Positions 25,101 through 35,560 of a stretch of 64,000 nucleotides of DNA are shown piece by piece (position 1 is the first letter of the stretch; each line of letters opens with the position of its first letter). The DNA lies in the NCBI GenBank assembly GCA_039519185.1, contig CM076854.1, forward strand, positions 14,295,192-14,359,191, read 5' to 3'. Both the position numbers and the translations under genes were made by a program. Origin of the DNA: Astragalus membranaceus (lineage: Eukaryota; Streptophyta; Magnoliopsida; Fabales; Fabaceae). Below the pieces are notes generated by a model that searched no databases, was not told where the DNA came from, and saw nothing but the letters and a program-made list of their open reading frames with translations.

Positions 25101-25458
25101 ACCAGCAGTTGTAAAGGAAGAATTGTAAGAATTGGAGCTATAAATCAACATGAAACAAGACCTGAAAGGATGTTTTTTATTTCTTCTCAGCTTTTGTTTC
25201 TTGCTGATACAAATTGGAGTGGCAAACATGACTTAGTGGTTGAAGTATAACAGCAGCTCCTCTCCATGTGGATATTAGTTGATTTGTATATAGTCATTTA
25301 TATCAATCATTTGCATCTTAGTCACATGATTTCTATCAAGGGGGAAACTTTCTATTTATTAGCATTTAACATCCTTGAACATTTTAAAAAGTACAAATGG
25401 ATAAGTGCTTTAATGATGGTTTACTAATTTTATTAAGAGTAGTTGCTTTCCCTTTTTG
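22112..25458. other. AT-rich DNA, intron-like, no recognisable gene
   Basis: About 3.3 kb of T-rich sequence. A short near-tandem repeat of TTTGAACT-TTGTGTGCCTCCATTAG occurs at 22118-22215. Possible splice acceptors precede short GC-richer blocks at 22845, 24219 and 25047. The block 25047-25200 (GAAGCAGGAGCAAGAGTAGAGG) could be a terminal exon of a transcript starting near 15000. No protein domain was found in any frame. Confidence 0.35.
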
Positions 25459-25854
25459 TATATTTTAGGCTCAATATATATTTTGGCCCTTTATCTTTGG
25501 GGTTGTGGTCACTTTGGCCCTTTATCTTTTTTTTTTTTCTCATTTTAGACCCTCATGTTTTTTGTGTGTGTCATTTTGGCCACTGCCGTTATCATTTTGG
25601 TCCCTTATGTTTTTAATTGATTTCATTTTAGTCCCTTATGTTTTTAATTGATTTCATTTTGGGCCCTTATGTTTTTAATTGATTTCATTTTCGTCCTTAA
25701 AAATTTGCCTAAAAAAACATAAACATAACGGCAGGGGCCAAAATGACACACACAAAAAACATGAGGGTCTAAAATGAGAAAAAAAAGATAAAGGGCCAAA
25801 GTGACCACAACCCCAAAGATAAAGGGCCAAAATATATATTTAGCCTATATTTTA
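25459..25854. mobile_element. Mutator-type foldback MITE with 9-bp target duplication
   Basis: The element is 25468-25845. It begins GGCTCAATATATATTTTGG and ends in the near-exact inverted copy. Its arms carry matching phrases (GGCCCTTTATCTTTGGGG against CCCCAAAGATAAAGGGCC). It is flanked by a perfect 9-bp direct repeat TATATTTTA at 25459-25467 and 25846-25854. Nine-bp duplications and long inverted arms fit the Mutator superfamily. The centre holds three near-identical ~30-bp tandem repeats (CCCTTATGTTTTTAATTGAT). There is no coding capacity. Confidence 0.85.
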
Positions 25855-26513
25855 TCTTTGTTAAGTTTGAGTTCATCAAAGATAGTTATTTCTCTGCACT
25901 TTAGATTTTTTTTCCAGCGAGCAAGAGAATAGATTGATATTAAATGACCACTTAGTGCAAGTTGTACAAAGATTGAAATTTAGAGTTCTATACAATATTG
26001 AAAAAATGGAAATAACACAAAGGGATAAAATCAAAGAAAAAATAAATAAAACTTTGTGATTTTATGAGTCATGGCGGGAAACATGTCATGGTCCCTAATA
26101 AGTTTGTTGGTATAATTTGATTATCTTTGACCACATGTTTTATACTTGTTTATTGTTTACATATGTTTATTTAGAATCCTAACTCTTGACAGGAAAACAT
26201 GTCAAGGTTCTTAATGAGATTTTTGCTACACTTTTATTAATTGCTTTAGTTTAATTTGAGATAAAAGTGATTCTAGTTACTACTCAATTTCAATTTGACT
26301 ACTATAATCAATTTTTCAATTTGAGAACTGTTCATATTAAACATTTCTCAAATTGAAATTGATGGTGGTCAAATTGAAATTTGAATGTCATCCAAATTCC
26401 CACCAAATTACATAGACAGTACTAATATATATAGGATCCCATAGTATGTCAAAAACCATTCTTTATCCTACGGCTTTTACACATATCCTTTATTTTTCTG
26501 TAATTGTTTTTGC
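25855..26513. other. AT-rich DNA with a ~100-bp inverted repeat
   Basis: No gene. At about 26287-26385, sequence around TCAATTTGACTACTATAATC pairs with a downstream inverted copy (AAATTGATGGTGGTCAAATTGAA), forming a hairpin-prone palindrome that may be a small MITE. Confidence 0.55.
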
Positions 26514-26765
26514 ATAAAATGAAGTTTGGTGTAGAAATGGTTGAGAATTTTCTATTTCTTAAAAGAAATGTAAAGCACATTTTTTGAGTCACTTTTCCAT
26601 TCATATTCGATTTCCTGATTTTTTTTTCAAATTATTTTTATTTTTTCAAATGCATCATGCGTTCAGAACTTTTGAGCCACTTCTCATTTTTTTATTCACT
26701 TTTGATGATGTACGTTGATATGTGTGATAAATAAGCCTCAACAATTTTATTAAGTTTGAAGTTGA
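26514..26765. repeat. Direct repeat, copy 1 (252 bp)
   Basis: Starts ATAAAATGAAGTTTGGTG and is nearly identical to 27191-27443. It is followed by a 68-bp A-rich phrase (26771-26838) that recurs at 27821-27888. Function unknown. Confidence 0.85.
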
Positions 26766-27190
26766 GAGGAAAACAAGACTGAAATAAACAACAAAATTTG
26801 CAGAAATACAAGAATAGAAAATAAAAAACGAAATGAGAGAAAAACAAGATTGAAACTAATTCCACCAAACATTATACGCTAGAGGGAAAACCCGACGGAT
26901 GATCTCATCGGCGGAAATTTTGGTTTCGATGCACAATTCGATAGGATTCCGAGTATGAGGTTCTCCTTTTGTTTTTTGTTTTTTTTATCCTGACAAGATA
27001 GACAACTAAAGTATAGGACAAAATTTCAGTCCTAACAATATAGACAACTAAAAATATAGGACAAATTTGTAATTTTCAATAGTTGGTCCACATTTAATTT
27101 CAAATGGTTACCACAAAAAAATGGAAAAAATTATATCTGGGGTACTAAAGAAAAAATATAACAAATAAGCTCAAAGGGAGTAGCTAAGAG

Positions 27191-27443
27191 ATAAAATGAA
27201 GTTTGGTGTAGAAATGGTTGAGAATTTTTTATTTCTTAATAGAAATGTAAAGCACATTTTTTGAGTCACTTTTCCATTCATATTCAATTTCCTGATTTTT
27301 TTTTCAAATTATTTTTATTTTTTCAAATGCATCATGCGTTCAGAACTTTTGAGCCACTTCTCATTTTTTTTATTCACTTTTGATGATGTACGTTGATATG
27401 TGTGATGAATAAGCCTCAACAACTTTATTAAATTTGAAGTTGA
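27191..27443. repeat. Direct repeat, copy 2 (253 bp)
   Basis: Second copy of 26514-26765. The 425 bp between the copies contain no gene. Confidence 0.85.
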
Positions 27444-28520
27444 CTTGGTTTGGTAAAATGATGCGGCAAAAAAACCATTCTGGGGAAAAAAAATTGTAGA
27501 CCAAAATAATACACATTATAAGTTATATACCAAAGTAGGGCATATTTTTTTTAGTATAGAAATCGCCCCATGCAGCAGCGACTTCAGTACTGTGTTTTGC
27601 AAAAAAAATTTAAAATTCAGTTCAGAAGTCGCCTCCCAGGGTGACTTATGATCTGTGTTTTTTTTATTTTTTTTGTTTTATTATATATTAAAATATAAAT
27701 ACCTAAATAAACTATAAATAAATTTATAAAAATGATTATACCTATTTATAATTTAATTACGTTAATATTTACGAAAAAAAAATTAAGAGATTAAAAATTG
27801 GAACATAATATAATATAGAAAAAAGACTGAAATACACAACAAAATTTGCAGAAATACAAGAATAGAAAATAAAAAACGAAACGAGAGGAGGTAGCTAAGG
27901 GATAAATTCAACAAATAACTCTGAGGCCAGAAAAATACCTACATTCCCCAAATCTTTTTACATGATGCAAATCAATTTTCGCCTTGAAATGGTCAAAAGA
28001 CAAATTCTAGAATGTAGCAAATTGGGAAACACACTCATAGAAAGAAAATGGGTAAAAATTTTGATTTAGTATCAATCCCTTTATGAAGGCTCAAATCTCA
28101 CCTTTAGAAGCTAGTTCACACAAAGTACTCATCAGGGACAAATGCTAATTATCAGCATCCTAAGAACATCCTCACGGTTACAATTAAGCACAAGTCTGTC
28201 AAGTAAATTAATTATAGGGTCCCATAAAGGCAAAATCTCTATTTTCTTCAACTTTAAGCATAATTCATTCAAAACAAGCCAGAAAAAATGCTATCAACAT
28301 ATACGGTGGGTATGTGCATTAATAGAGATTAAGTGACAAAATAACTCTCCTCCCCCACACTAGCATGAAGCATGATCCTCAATGCAAAATGATCAAATAG
28401 AAACAAAAGGAAATAAATGAGAGAGAGAGAGTGTAAGAGTGACTTCCCTGAGAAAGCTCGTAGTTGGAGCTTATTCCTAAAAACAAAACAAAACAAAACA
28501 AAAATAACTGAAAATAAAAC
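27444..28520. other. AT-rich DNA, no gene; right part probably element interior
   Basis: The left part is low complexity. From about 27900 the sequence may belong to the minus-strand element whose LTR is 29913-31222. A purine-rich minus-strand run at about 28345-28375 (GTGTGGGGGAGGAGAG) is tract-like. No second LTR was found. Confidence 0.35.
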
Positions 28521-28566
28521 ACAGTTTGCCTCCTGCGAAGCGCTTGTTTAACGTCGTGAGCCTGAC
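28521..28566 (-). other. Conserved Athila-like non-coding module
   Basis: The minus strand carries ACGACGTTAAACAAGCGCTT followed by a GGAGGCAA-like end. It matches the layout of plus-strand blocks at 33073-33120 and 33893-33940. It sits just downstream of the second ORF of the element. Confidence 0.6.
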
Positions 28567-28578
28567 GATAGTTAGTGC

Positions 28579-29157
28579 TTAATCAGGTGGCTCTCCAAGA
28601 GCAAATTTAACATCTAACGCAGTACACCTTCTTACCTTTCTAACCATGTGGTTCACATTGTTCTTTCTTTTTCCATGTGGTGGATGAACTTCGAAGGATG
28701 GTGAAATTTTTATTTTATCTTCATCCACCACTATGCTAGGATCCTGCAAAATAATTTTGTTTTCCAAAATGCCCTGCATCTCTAAATCATTGAAAATGTT
28801 AGTTTCAACCACATCATACAAATAAGGAGAAGTTAAAGAAGAGAAAATTTCATTGGAATTTAAAGCTTTAAGCACCTCATCTTCTTTACCACTCATTAAG
28901 GTTACATTTCCTCTGTGAACCTCAATTACAGCATCACAAATGGTTAAAATAATTTGCCCAAAATTTGGGACTATCTCGTTTTTTTCCAAATCAATAACCA
29001 TGAGATCTTTCTCACTATCCTCACAATTGCTCCCTTTAGTAGAATTTTTTGTTTCAATAGGACTCCCTTCAATAGGAGCTACTATTTTGATTTGACTCCC
29101 TTCAGTACGAGTCTCATCATCTTTCTTGAGAGCTTCTTCCTCCAGATTATATTCCAT
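28579..29157 (-). pseudogene. Acidic ORF of a non-autonomous Athila-like element
   Basis: 192 codons, rich in Glu, Asp, Lys and Ile, with no recognised domain. It lies between the 150-codon ORF and the conserved AAGCGCTT module and is read in the same direction as the LTR at 29913-31222. Probably part of a large non-autonomous retroelement rather than a host gene. Confidence 0.5.
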
Positions 29158-29244
29158 AGAGACACATTCATCTCTCGAATGAATACTTTCTTTGTATTGC
29201 TCAGCTTCTTCATTTTGGGTAGACTTAGTTTGTGAATGAGTTTC

Positions 29245-29697
29245 TTAGGCCTCTTGAGATAACAAAGCAATGAGACTTGAGATTTGACCCTTCAGGCTTC
29301 CAAATTCGTTGTTCATGGCTCCAATTTGACCCTCCAAGCTTTCAAATTTTTCATTTGTCTGCTGCATAAACCTTGTCAACACATCATTGGCACAAGGAGG
29401 AGGGGTTGAGATTGTCTCTTTAGGGACCCAAGTCAGAAACTCTAAACTCTTTTGCACGATTGTCTTGTTCAAGTCACTAATGTATTCATCTAGAGTTGCC
29501 CTCCGTTTTGGGTCCTTGTATCTTTCCCACCAATTTTCAATGGGGGGTGGCTCAAAGTCATCCCAATAGTCTGAATAAGGCTCATAAGGAGGAGGAGGAA
29601 TTGGGCCTTGACATTGAGGTGGTATATACCAAGTTGACGTCTCTAAATTCCTTTGTTCCCGTGCTTCTCTAATGTAATCTCCAAGAGTTTTAACCAT
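29245..29697 (-). pseudogene. Pro-rich ORF downstream of the primer site of an Athila-like element
   Basis: 150 codons starting about 190 bp inside the tRNA-Asp primer site, the position of gag. It has a Pro-rich N-terminal half (CQGPIPPPPYEPYSDYWDDF) and a C-terminal repeat pattern suggestive of a coiled coil (FESLEGQIGAMNNEFGSLKG). It is not a canonical gag; function unknown. Confidence 0.5.
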
Positions 29698-29759
29698 GAT
29701 TTAGACTTTTCTCTGCAAAACAATGTGAACTGCAACGATCTCTTGGGAAAATATTAGCA

Positions 29760-29765
<6 letters not shown>

Positions 29766-29796
<31 letters not shown>
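29766..29796. repeat. (AT)n microsatellite
   Basis: A short AT dinucleotide run inside the retroelement leader. Confidence 0.9.
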
Positions 29797-29802
<6 letters not shown>

Positions 29803-29888
29803 GATATAAAATAGACAAAATTAAAACTAAAGCATAACATAAAGTCTAAAGCAATAAAAATCTCTTTCGTTTAATATTGCTAAATTAA

Positions 29889-29906
29889 TCCCCGGCAACG
29901 GCGCCA
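29889..29906 (-). other. Primer binding site, tRNA-Asp type
   Basis: The plus strand TCCCCGGCAACGGCGCCA equals the 3' end of plant tRNA-Asp, so the minus strand is the primer site of an Athila-class element. The LTR edge follows at 29913. Confidence 0.9.
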
Positions 29907-29912
29907 AAAATT

Positions 29913-31222
29913 TGTTGCGTTAAAAACACACTTAGAGCAAGTGTACTCTTTCGCAGAAGTAGTATAAAAGATTATCGTATCCACAATGATTAATTAACAA
30001 ATACCAAACTAATCAAGATTATATATTGTTTAGACGAACCAATAGTAGAGTAGTAATGTTAACTAAATAAAAATAATTAAATAATAAATAGTAAAATACA
30101 AGATTGAATCAATGGAGAGAGGCCTAGGGTCACGGTTTCAATTGCAAGATTCGATTCCCCTATGTCTAATTCTACCCGAATTCCTTTATTTTATTTAATT
30201 ACCAATCCCTTTACTAAAGCTATTAATCCGTTTGGTCATTCGCGATTAATATTCTTTTTCCTAAACTAATCCTTGTTTGGTCATGCAAGAATTTAAGTTG
30301 AGGAAAAGCATAAAGAACAAAAAGGTTGAATGATTGGAAGACTAAATTAAAGTTTGGTCATGCATTAATTATAGCCCCAATTATCCTATAGGTCCACAAA
30401 CTAATTGCAGTACGGTCGCTGATCAACTAATTGATTATGAACATGCAAAGGGTGATCAATCCTAAGAACGTGATTGAATTACTAGGACAATATTAATTGA
30501 AATAAAAATAGGAATTCAGATTAAAAATTAGAACATAAAAAAGTCTCTAATCAAGCAAGATCCACCTAAGACCCTAGAAGAGGATTTAGGTATCCAAAGT
30601 CATGAAGAACAATAAAATAGAAATTAGAGTTATTAATTACAGAGATAAAAATAACCCGGAAATAGAGAAATTCTTATTCTGAGTCTTCAGTCTCTTTTTT
30701 CTGCTCCCAAGCTCTCTCACGGTATCAAGAACAGTACCCAAAATCTCCTTTTCTTTCACTCCAGCGCCGTCCACATTCTTTCTTTTTCTTTCTGTTGTGC
30801 GGCTCTTGTGTTGCGTTGAATTGCCCTCTCCTCCCTTTCTTATTGCCCAAGCTTTTTCTTTATAACTCACGTCCTTCTTCTCCTTTTAATTCTAGGTCAC
30901 ATACCTATTATTCAATTGGGCTTACTTGTTTTCCAATTCACTCATGGGCTGCGGTACTTCAATTGAATCATGAGCTCTATCCTTTATTTTCAAGTGGGCC
31001 TTATGCAAAGCCTTGGCTCTTTTCATACTTATATTTGCCCATATATATATATATAATTTTAGCTGTAAAATGGCTTTGAATCGGATTTTTATTGTTTTCC
31101 ATATTTATTTTCTTTCTGCAAAATAAAGAGTAAATTAAGTCAATAATTTATATAACTGGTAATAATTGCTCTAAGAATGATTTAAAAACATCTCTAAAAA
31201 TGCACTAATTTAGAGTTTATCA
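29913..31222 (-). repeat. 5' LTR of an Athila-like element
   Basis: Plus-strand edges are TGTTGCG and GAGTTTATCA, so on the minus strand the LTR starts TGATAAACTC and ends just before the primer site, 1310 bp. Its outer 130 bp are repeated in inverted orientation at 31886-32020. The small ORFs inside (30637-30870, 30795-31079) look like chance. Confidence 0.8.
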
Positions 31223-31885
31223 AGGTTGAAACATCTCATGGTCCTGAAACATCTCTCGAACGTCGTCGTTGCTCTTGATAGTCATTACGCCCCACCGAAT
31301 ATGATTACGTTCGCCGATACGGGGGAAGCGATAAACGATACGAGTGATTGTTTGCTCCTCACCCTCCAGCTGTGCCTTTTCCGTTAGTTTTTCATTCAGT
31401 TCGGCGAAGGTGATGTTGTTCTTAAGCCTGGAATAAATGGTGTTTGGGCCACTAAAATACACACCATCTTCTTCCCTGTACATAACATGGGTCTGACAGT
31501 GAAGTGTACAGTAGTGGTTGATGACTCTTTCCGGTATGATTTGTTGTGGTGGGGGTTGTCGCAGAAGATGAATGATTTCTTCCAGAGTGCGTATTGTGTC
31601 CACGTACAGCTCCAAGATACTACGTCCCATTGGAATGTTTGCATGAGCTTCCATCATTGCGCGAACGTCGTCGTCGCTTTGGAACTTCATTCCACATGTC
31701 ATCGCAGCATGCTCAAAATGCAATTACGACCACATGCAATTCGTGGATCCACCGTACACAATGGAGAATGTTTTCAATACTTACATTGTGGAGTTCCCAC
31801 CCTTGCCAACAGAGACGTCATGGCCTGATTTCAATACTTTAGAACTACAGCATGATCTAACTAAACGGAGAGATAAAAAGGGTCG
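31220..31885 (-). pseudogene. Transposase-like N-terminal fragment between two head-to-head LTRs
   Basis: A 167-codon minus-strand frame (31220-31723) encodes GVYFSGPNTIYSRLKNNITFAEL, then RIVYRFPRIGERNHIRWGVMTIKSNDDVREMF. It is preceded by a second similar DDDVRAMM block. This resembles the N-terminal region seen in plant Mutator-like transposases and related proteins; the assignment is by memory of motif style only. No catalytic or zinc domain follows. It seems to be old DNA into which two related LTR elements inserted facing away from each other. Confidence 0.45.
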
Positions 31886-32203
31886 TGATAAACTCTAATT
31901 TAGCGCATTTATAGAGATATCTTTGAGCCATTTTTAGAGCAACTATTATCAATTAAATAAATAAGTGACTTACTTTGCTCTTTATTTTGTAGGAAAGAAG
32001 ATAAATAAAGAAAAAGTATCAATGAGATGTTTAGAGCAAAATAGAGGTGTCATTAACACAAGAATTCATTCTTGTCAATTCTTCACGTGATTTTTGGTGA
32101 GAAAGAATGACCACATGTGTATCAAGCCTTATAACTTAGAAAGTGTGTGACACAAAAGAGATGCGCTGAAATAAGGCAAGAATCAAGTCACTAAGCCTGT
32201 ATC

Positions 32204-33055
32204 ATGCCCATAACAGCCCAAAATATGGATTATGGCATAGGAAATGTTGTGTGTGAGCAAGATTCATATTCTCAAGCTCAAACCGAAGAATTATATGAGG
32301 ACAACTCTGATTTAAAAGAACTCTTAGCTCAATTCCTTGAGGATATCAAAGTGGATAGAGGCAACTCTCAAGTGTCATGCAAGAATATGGCAGAGAGTTG
32401 TATTGAAGAGGTGGTTGAGCAAAACGAATATAATTTCAAAGAACTCTTAGCTCATTCCATTGAATATATGAAGGTGGAGCGTGACAACTTTGAAGCTTCG
32501 TGTAAGAATATAGAGGCTCACTTTAACACTATAATGGAGCATCGAAAATAAGAGAGTTGTATTGAAGAGGTGGTTGAGCCAAAGAAAGAAAAAAGTGTAG
32601 AGTTTGAAGATGAATGTTATCATTTGGGCAACTCTGATTTTAAAGAAATTTTTGCTCAGCCCATTGAATCTACTGAGTTGGTTGAGCAAGAGGAAGAAAA
32701 AGAGAGTGTAGAGTATGAACTTGAATGTGGTCGTGTGGAAATAGTGGAAGAAAAACAAAAAAGTTGTGTAGTTGTAGAAAAAGAAAAATTCAAAAATAGT
32801 GACAAAAAAGAAGAACCAAGGTTGAGGTATGAAAAGAGTCACGTGACAATTGAGACTCAATCCTTGGTAATGAAAGAAAAGATTCCTCTGCAAAATGAGC
32901 TTCAATTTTTTCAAGAGAGGGAGAATTCCTATCCGAAATGCTTATTGGTTGGGGAATGGGAACACTTGCTGCCCTATACCAAATACATGGGATTTCTGAC
33001 CAAAAAGAGAAAGCGGAAGGATGATATTTTCTTCTTGTCCTATTATCCACCCTAA
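32204..33055 (+). pseudogene. Acidic repeat-containing ORFs of the retroelement
   Basis: Two adjacent frames (32204-32551 and 32570-33055), separated by one stop. They encode Glu-rich protein with imperfect repeats of NSDLKELLAQFLEDIKV / EYNFKELLAHSIEYMKV / NSDFKEIFAQPIES. The repeat unit is about 35-60 residues with ESCIEEVVE linkers. No known domain; probably a retroelement-specific protein. Confidence 0.5.
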
Positions 33056-33072
33056 CTTGGGTTTTGAATGTC

Positions 33073-33120
33073 AAGTCTAGCTGAGGACTCTTAAACTAAG
33101 CGCTACTGGGAAGCAACCCA
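33073..33120 (+). other. Conserved Athila-like non-coding module, copy 1
   Basis: Contains GAGGACTCTTAAACTAAGCG and then CTACTGGGAAGCAACCCA. About 50 bp later there is a pyrimidine tract and acceptor-like TATTACAG. Confidence 0.65.
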
Positions 33121-33892
33121 GATTTTTAGGACTAATTATGTTTTGTGTGTTTTTGTTTTTACTATTACAGGTATGAATAAGAAGACTTGTGGTATGTATG
33201 TGCTGTCAATTATGCAGATTTCTGATGCTGTAGCACCATGTGCTATAGCACTCGTAATTGAGGTGTTGAGAATGTGGTTAAAATAGTTAAAAAGAAGATG
33301 ATGAGAAAGATGAAGGAGATCATAATAAGAAAGAAGAGGGAAGTAAGGAAGTATCCCCCATTTTGCATCAAATCACACAAGACACCCAAAACCTTTCCAC
33401 CACACATTCACCTAAACCATCACCAACCAAAGAACCATTCCCTCCACCTATAACACCTTCCAGTCATTAATCTATCCTTACCTCAAGCCAAACCATCAAA
33501 CGTTATTTAAATACCTTCCTCATTTCCAAAACAACCCACTCTACACAAGTCCCCATCTCCTAAGAAACTTCCCTCACCAAAACAAAAATCATCTCAGTCT
33601 CATAGAAGAAAAATCCTCCAAAACTCAGCCTGCCACAGAGCAACCACCAAGAATAACTGAAGTGAAGAGAATGAATGCTATCACGGGTGGCGCTATAGCA
33701 TCAGTATTAGAAGGCAGTGTTGCAGCATCTGCTGTAGCACCAAAGAAAGCTGTAAGAACAAAAATGGTGGCCAAAAAGAGGTCAAGGGTGCCTAAATCTG
33801 TTGTGGAGGAACCTAATTCTGTTGTAACAAATGATTGGGTCCCCTCTCCTACACCAGAGCCGCCATTAGCCAAAGATACCTACCACAAGACT

Positions 33893-33940
33893 TAGTCTGG
33901 CCGAGGACTCTTAAACAAAGCGCTACTGGGAGGCAACCCA
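33893..33940 (+). other. Conserved Athila-like non-coding module, copy 2
   Basis: Contains GAGGACTCTTAAACAAAGCG and then CTACTGGGAGGCAACCCA, followed by acceptor-like TTTTGTGCAG at 33980. Nearly the same as copy 1. Confidence 0.65.
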
Positions 33941-34047
33941 AGGTTCTTAAACTAACAATTTTGTGTTTTTAATTTTTCTTTTGTGCAGGAGTGAATTTAT
34001 GAAGTGAGAAAAGAAGCCACCAAAGGAGAAACCCTGGGACCAAGTTG

Positions 34048-34542
34048 GCAGATGACCCTCCACAAGAAGAAGTGCCAGTTAGCGCTGTAGCGGCTGATGC
34101 TACAGCGCCTAAAGCCCAGTCCCCGCAAAAAACTACATCTAAGGAGAATACTCTTGATCTTTCTGCAGAAAGGGAAGCAGCAGAAAAACTGGCTGAGATG
34201 AAAGCTTACAAGGAAGCAGAGGATCCCCAGAATGAGGCTACAGCGCCTAGCGCTGTAGCGGCAGGAAAGAAAAAAAAATCCAGTAGCAGAGCCACCACAG
34301 TGCCCACCAAAGCAAGCAATAGGCTCAAATCTGGGTTAGCAAACAAGTACTCTAACCCTTCTTTGAAAAAAAAATATGTTGTTTGCCTGTTTTCAATAAA
34401 CCTGTTAGGTGCTATAGCATCTGTTCTTGCATCTAACAGCATGTTTAGAGTTTTATTTCTGTTGTTTTTAATTCTGTTGAGTTTTAGTCATAGGACTCTC
34501 CCTTTAGCATGCATGAGCAGTGGGGACACTGCTAAGTCTTAA
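34048..34542 (+). pseudogene. Ala-rich ORF with hydrophobic segment (env-position, unknown)
   Basis: About 165 codons after the second module. It repeats the phrases SAVAADATAP and ATAPSAVAAG, has a Lys/Ser-rich middle and a hydrophobic segment near the C-terminus (VLFLLFLILLSF). Its position, downstream of a splice-acceptor-like site, is where Athila elements carry an extra ORF, but no similarity could be recognised. There is no good ATG at its start. Confidence 0.35.
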
Positions 34543-35560
34543 GTTGGGGGGAGGACCTTATAAATGTCAATGTTATGTTTAATTTGTTTGAGTAAAAAGG
34601 CAGGATTAGTTGCAAATTTTAAATTTTTCAGTAATAGAAGTTGTACTTGTTGGGCTAAATTTAATGATGATTATGTGTTGTGAGTAGAGTAGCCTTGTTT
34701 GAACAATGACTAGTCTTATTGCTGCTTCTACACAAAACTCTAGGCTTAGCAAGGAACCTAGTTAGCTAGGAATGATAAGGTTTAGTCAAGTTTTTACTAA
34801 AAATTGAGAGTAGCATTTGAAGCTAAGTTTGGGGGTGCATCGGATATATTAAGGCTATGGATGAAGATAATAGGATGGTCAGTGCAATAGGACCCAAAGT
34901 GTACAAATGGTCATGTAAAAAGCTGCAATTGCCTGAAACAAATGCTGAACAGTTCCAAAAATGCATATAAAAAAAGAAGAAAAAGAAAAGAAAAGAAAAA
35001 AATAAAAAAAGATAGAAATGCAAATAAGGAGTTCAGTAATGAGGGCATTGCAGCTGAATCTGTTCATTAAGTAACCAGTGCTATAGCATCTAACGCTATA
35101 GCGCTGAGAAATCACCAAATCAATAGGTAGTGCACTGGCCAAAGATCTGAAATGCCTAATCAATCCCTTTGTTGTGCTTTGAAGCCCCTCAAGTCTTATG
35201 TGAAGTTGTTAGTCTACTCTCCTTTTTGAAAAAATTCTTTGGCTAAACCAAAAGAAGGCCACTCTTTCCAAGGCTAGGAGAAATGTTGAAACTAGCTCGG
35301 AGCTAAACTAAGCTTAGTAGTCATACACTCACAATTGAGCAGTAATAATTCTATATGTTGTGAAAAGCAATGGTGTGTGTGTGTGTGTTGGATGTGAATC
35401 TGAAAGCTTGTCCTAATGAGAGAGATTTTTGAAAATCTGTTTGATTTAAAGGTGCAACTAGTTTGGTCTTGATATTCAGTTGTTATTCAGTTTTTATTAA
35501 ATTGTTATCTTTATCAAGTGTCATTACTTGAGGACAAGCGATGGTTTAAGTTTGGGGGTG

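Larger units (their letters stand above)
31886..35560 (+). mobile_element. Degenerate non-autonomous Athila-like element(s), plus strand
   Basis: Begins with an LTR start TGATAAACTC that mirrors the LTR at 29913-31222 for about 130 bp, then diverges. It contains acidic ORFs (32204-33055), two copies of a conserved non-coding module and a decayed Ala/Pro/Ser-rich region. Near the end are purine tracts (AAGTTGGGGGGAGG at 34543, AGTTTGGGGGTG at 35549). The module occurring twice suggests two elements joined or a duplication. No gag-pol is present, so any movement would need an autonomous partner. Confidence 0.6.

Noticed and set aside
22216..25229. Minus-strand frames of 68-132 codons
   Set aside because: Lys/Asn/Ser-rich translations of AT-rich DNA without domains or gene-like composition.
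32447..33074. Phe-rich minus-strand frames opposite the acidic ORFs
   Set aside because: They are the complement of Glu/Lys-rich coding sequence and carry no signal of their own.
33073..33120. Riboswitch or tRNA-like structure in the conserved module
   Set aside because: No pairing pattern could be shown by eye; kept only as a conserved non-coding module.
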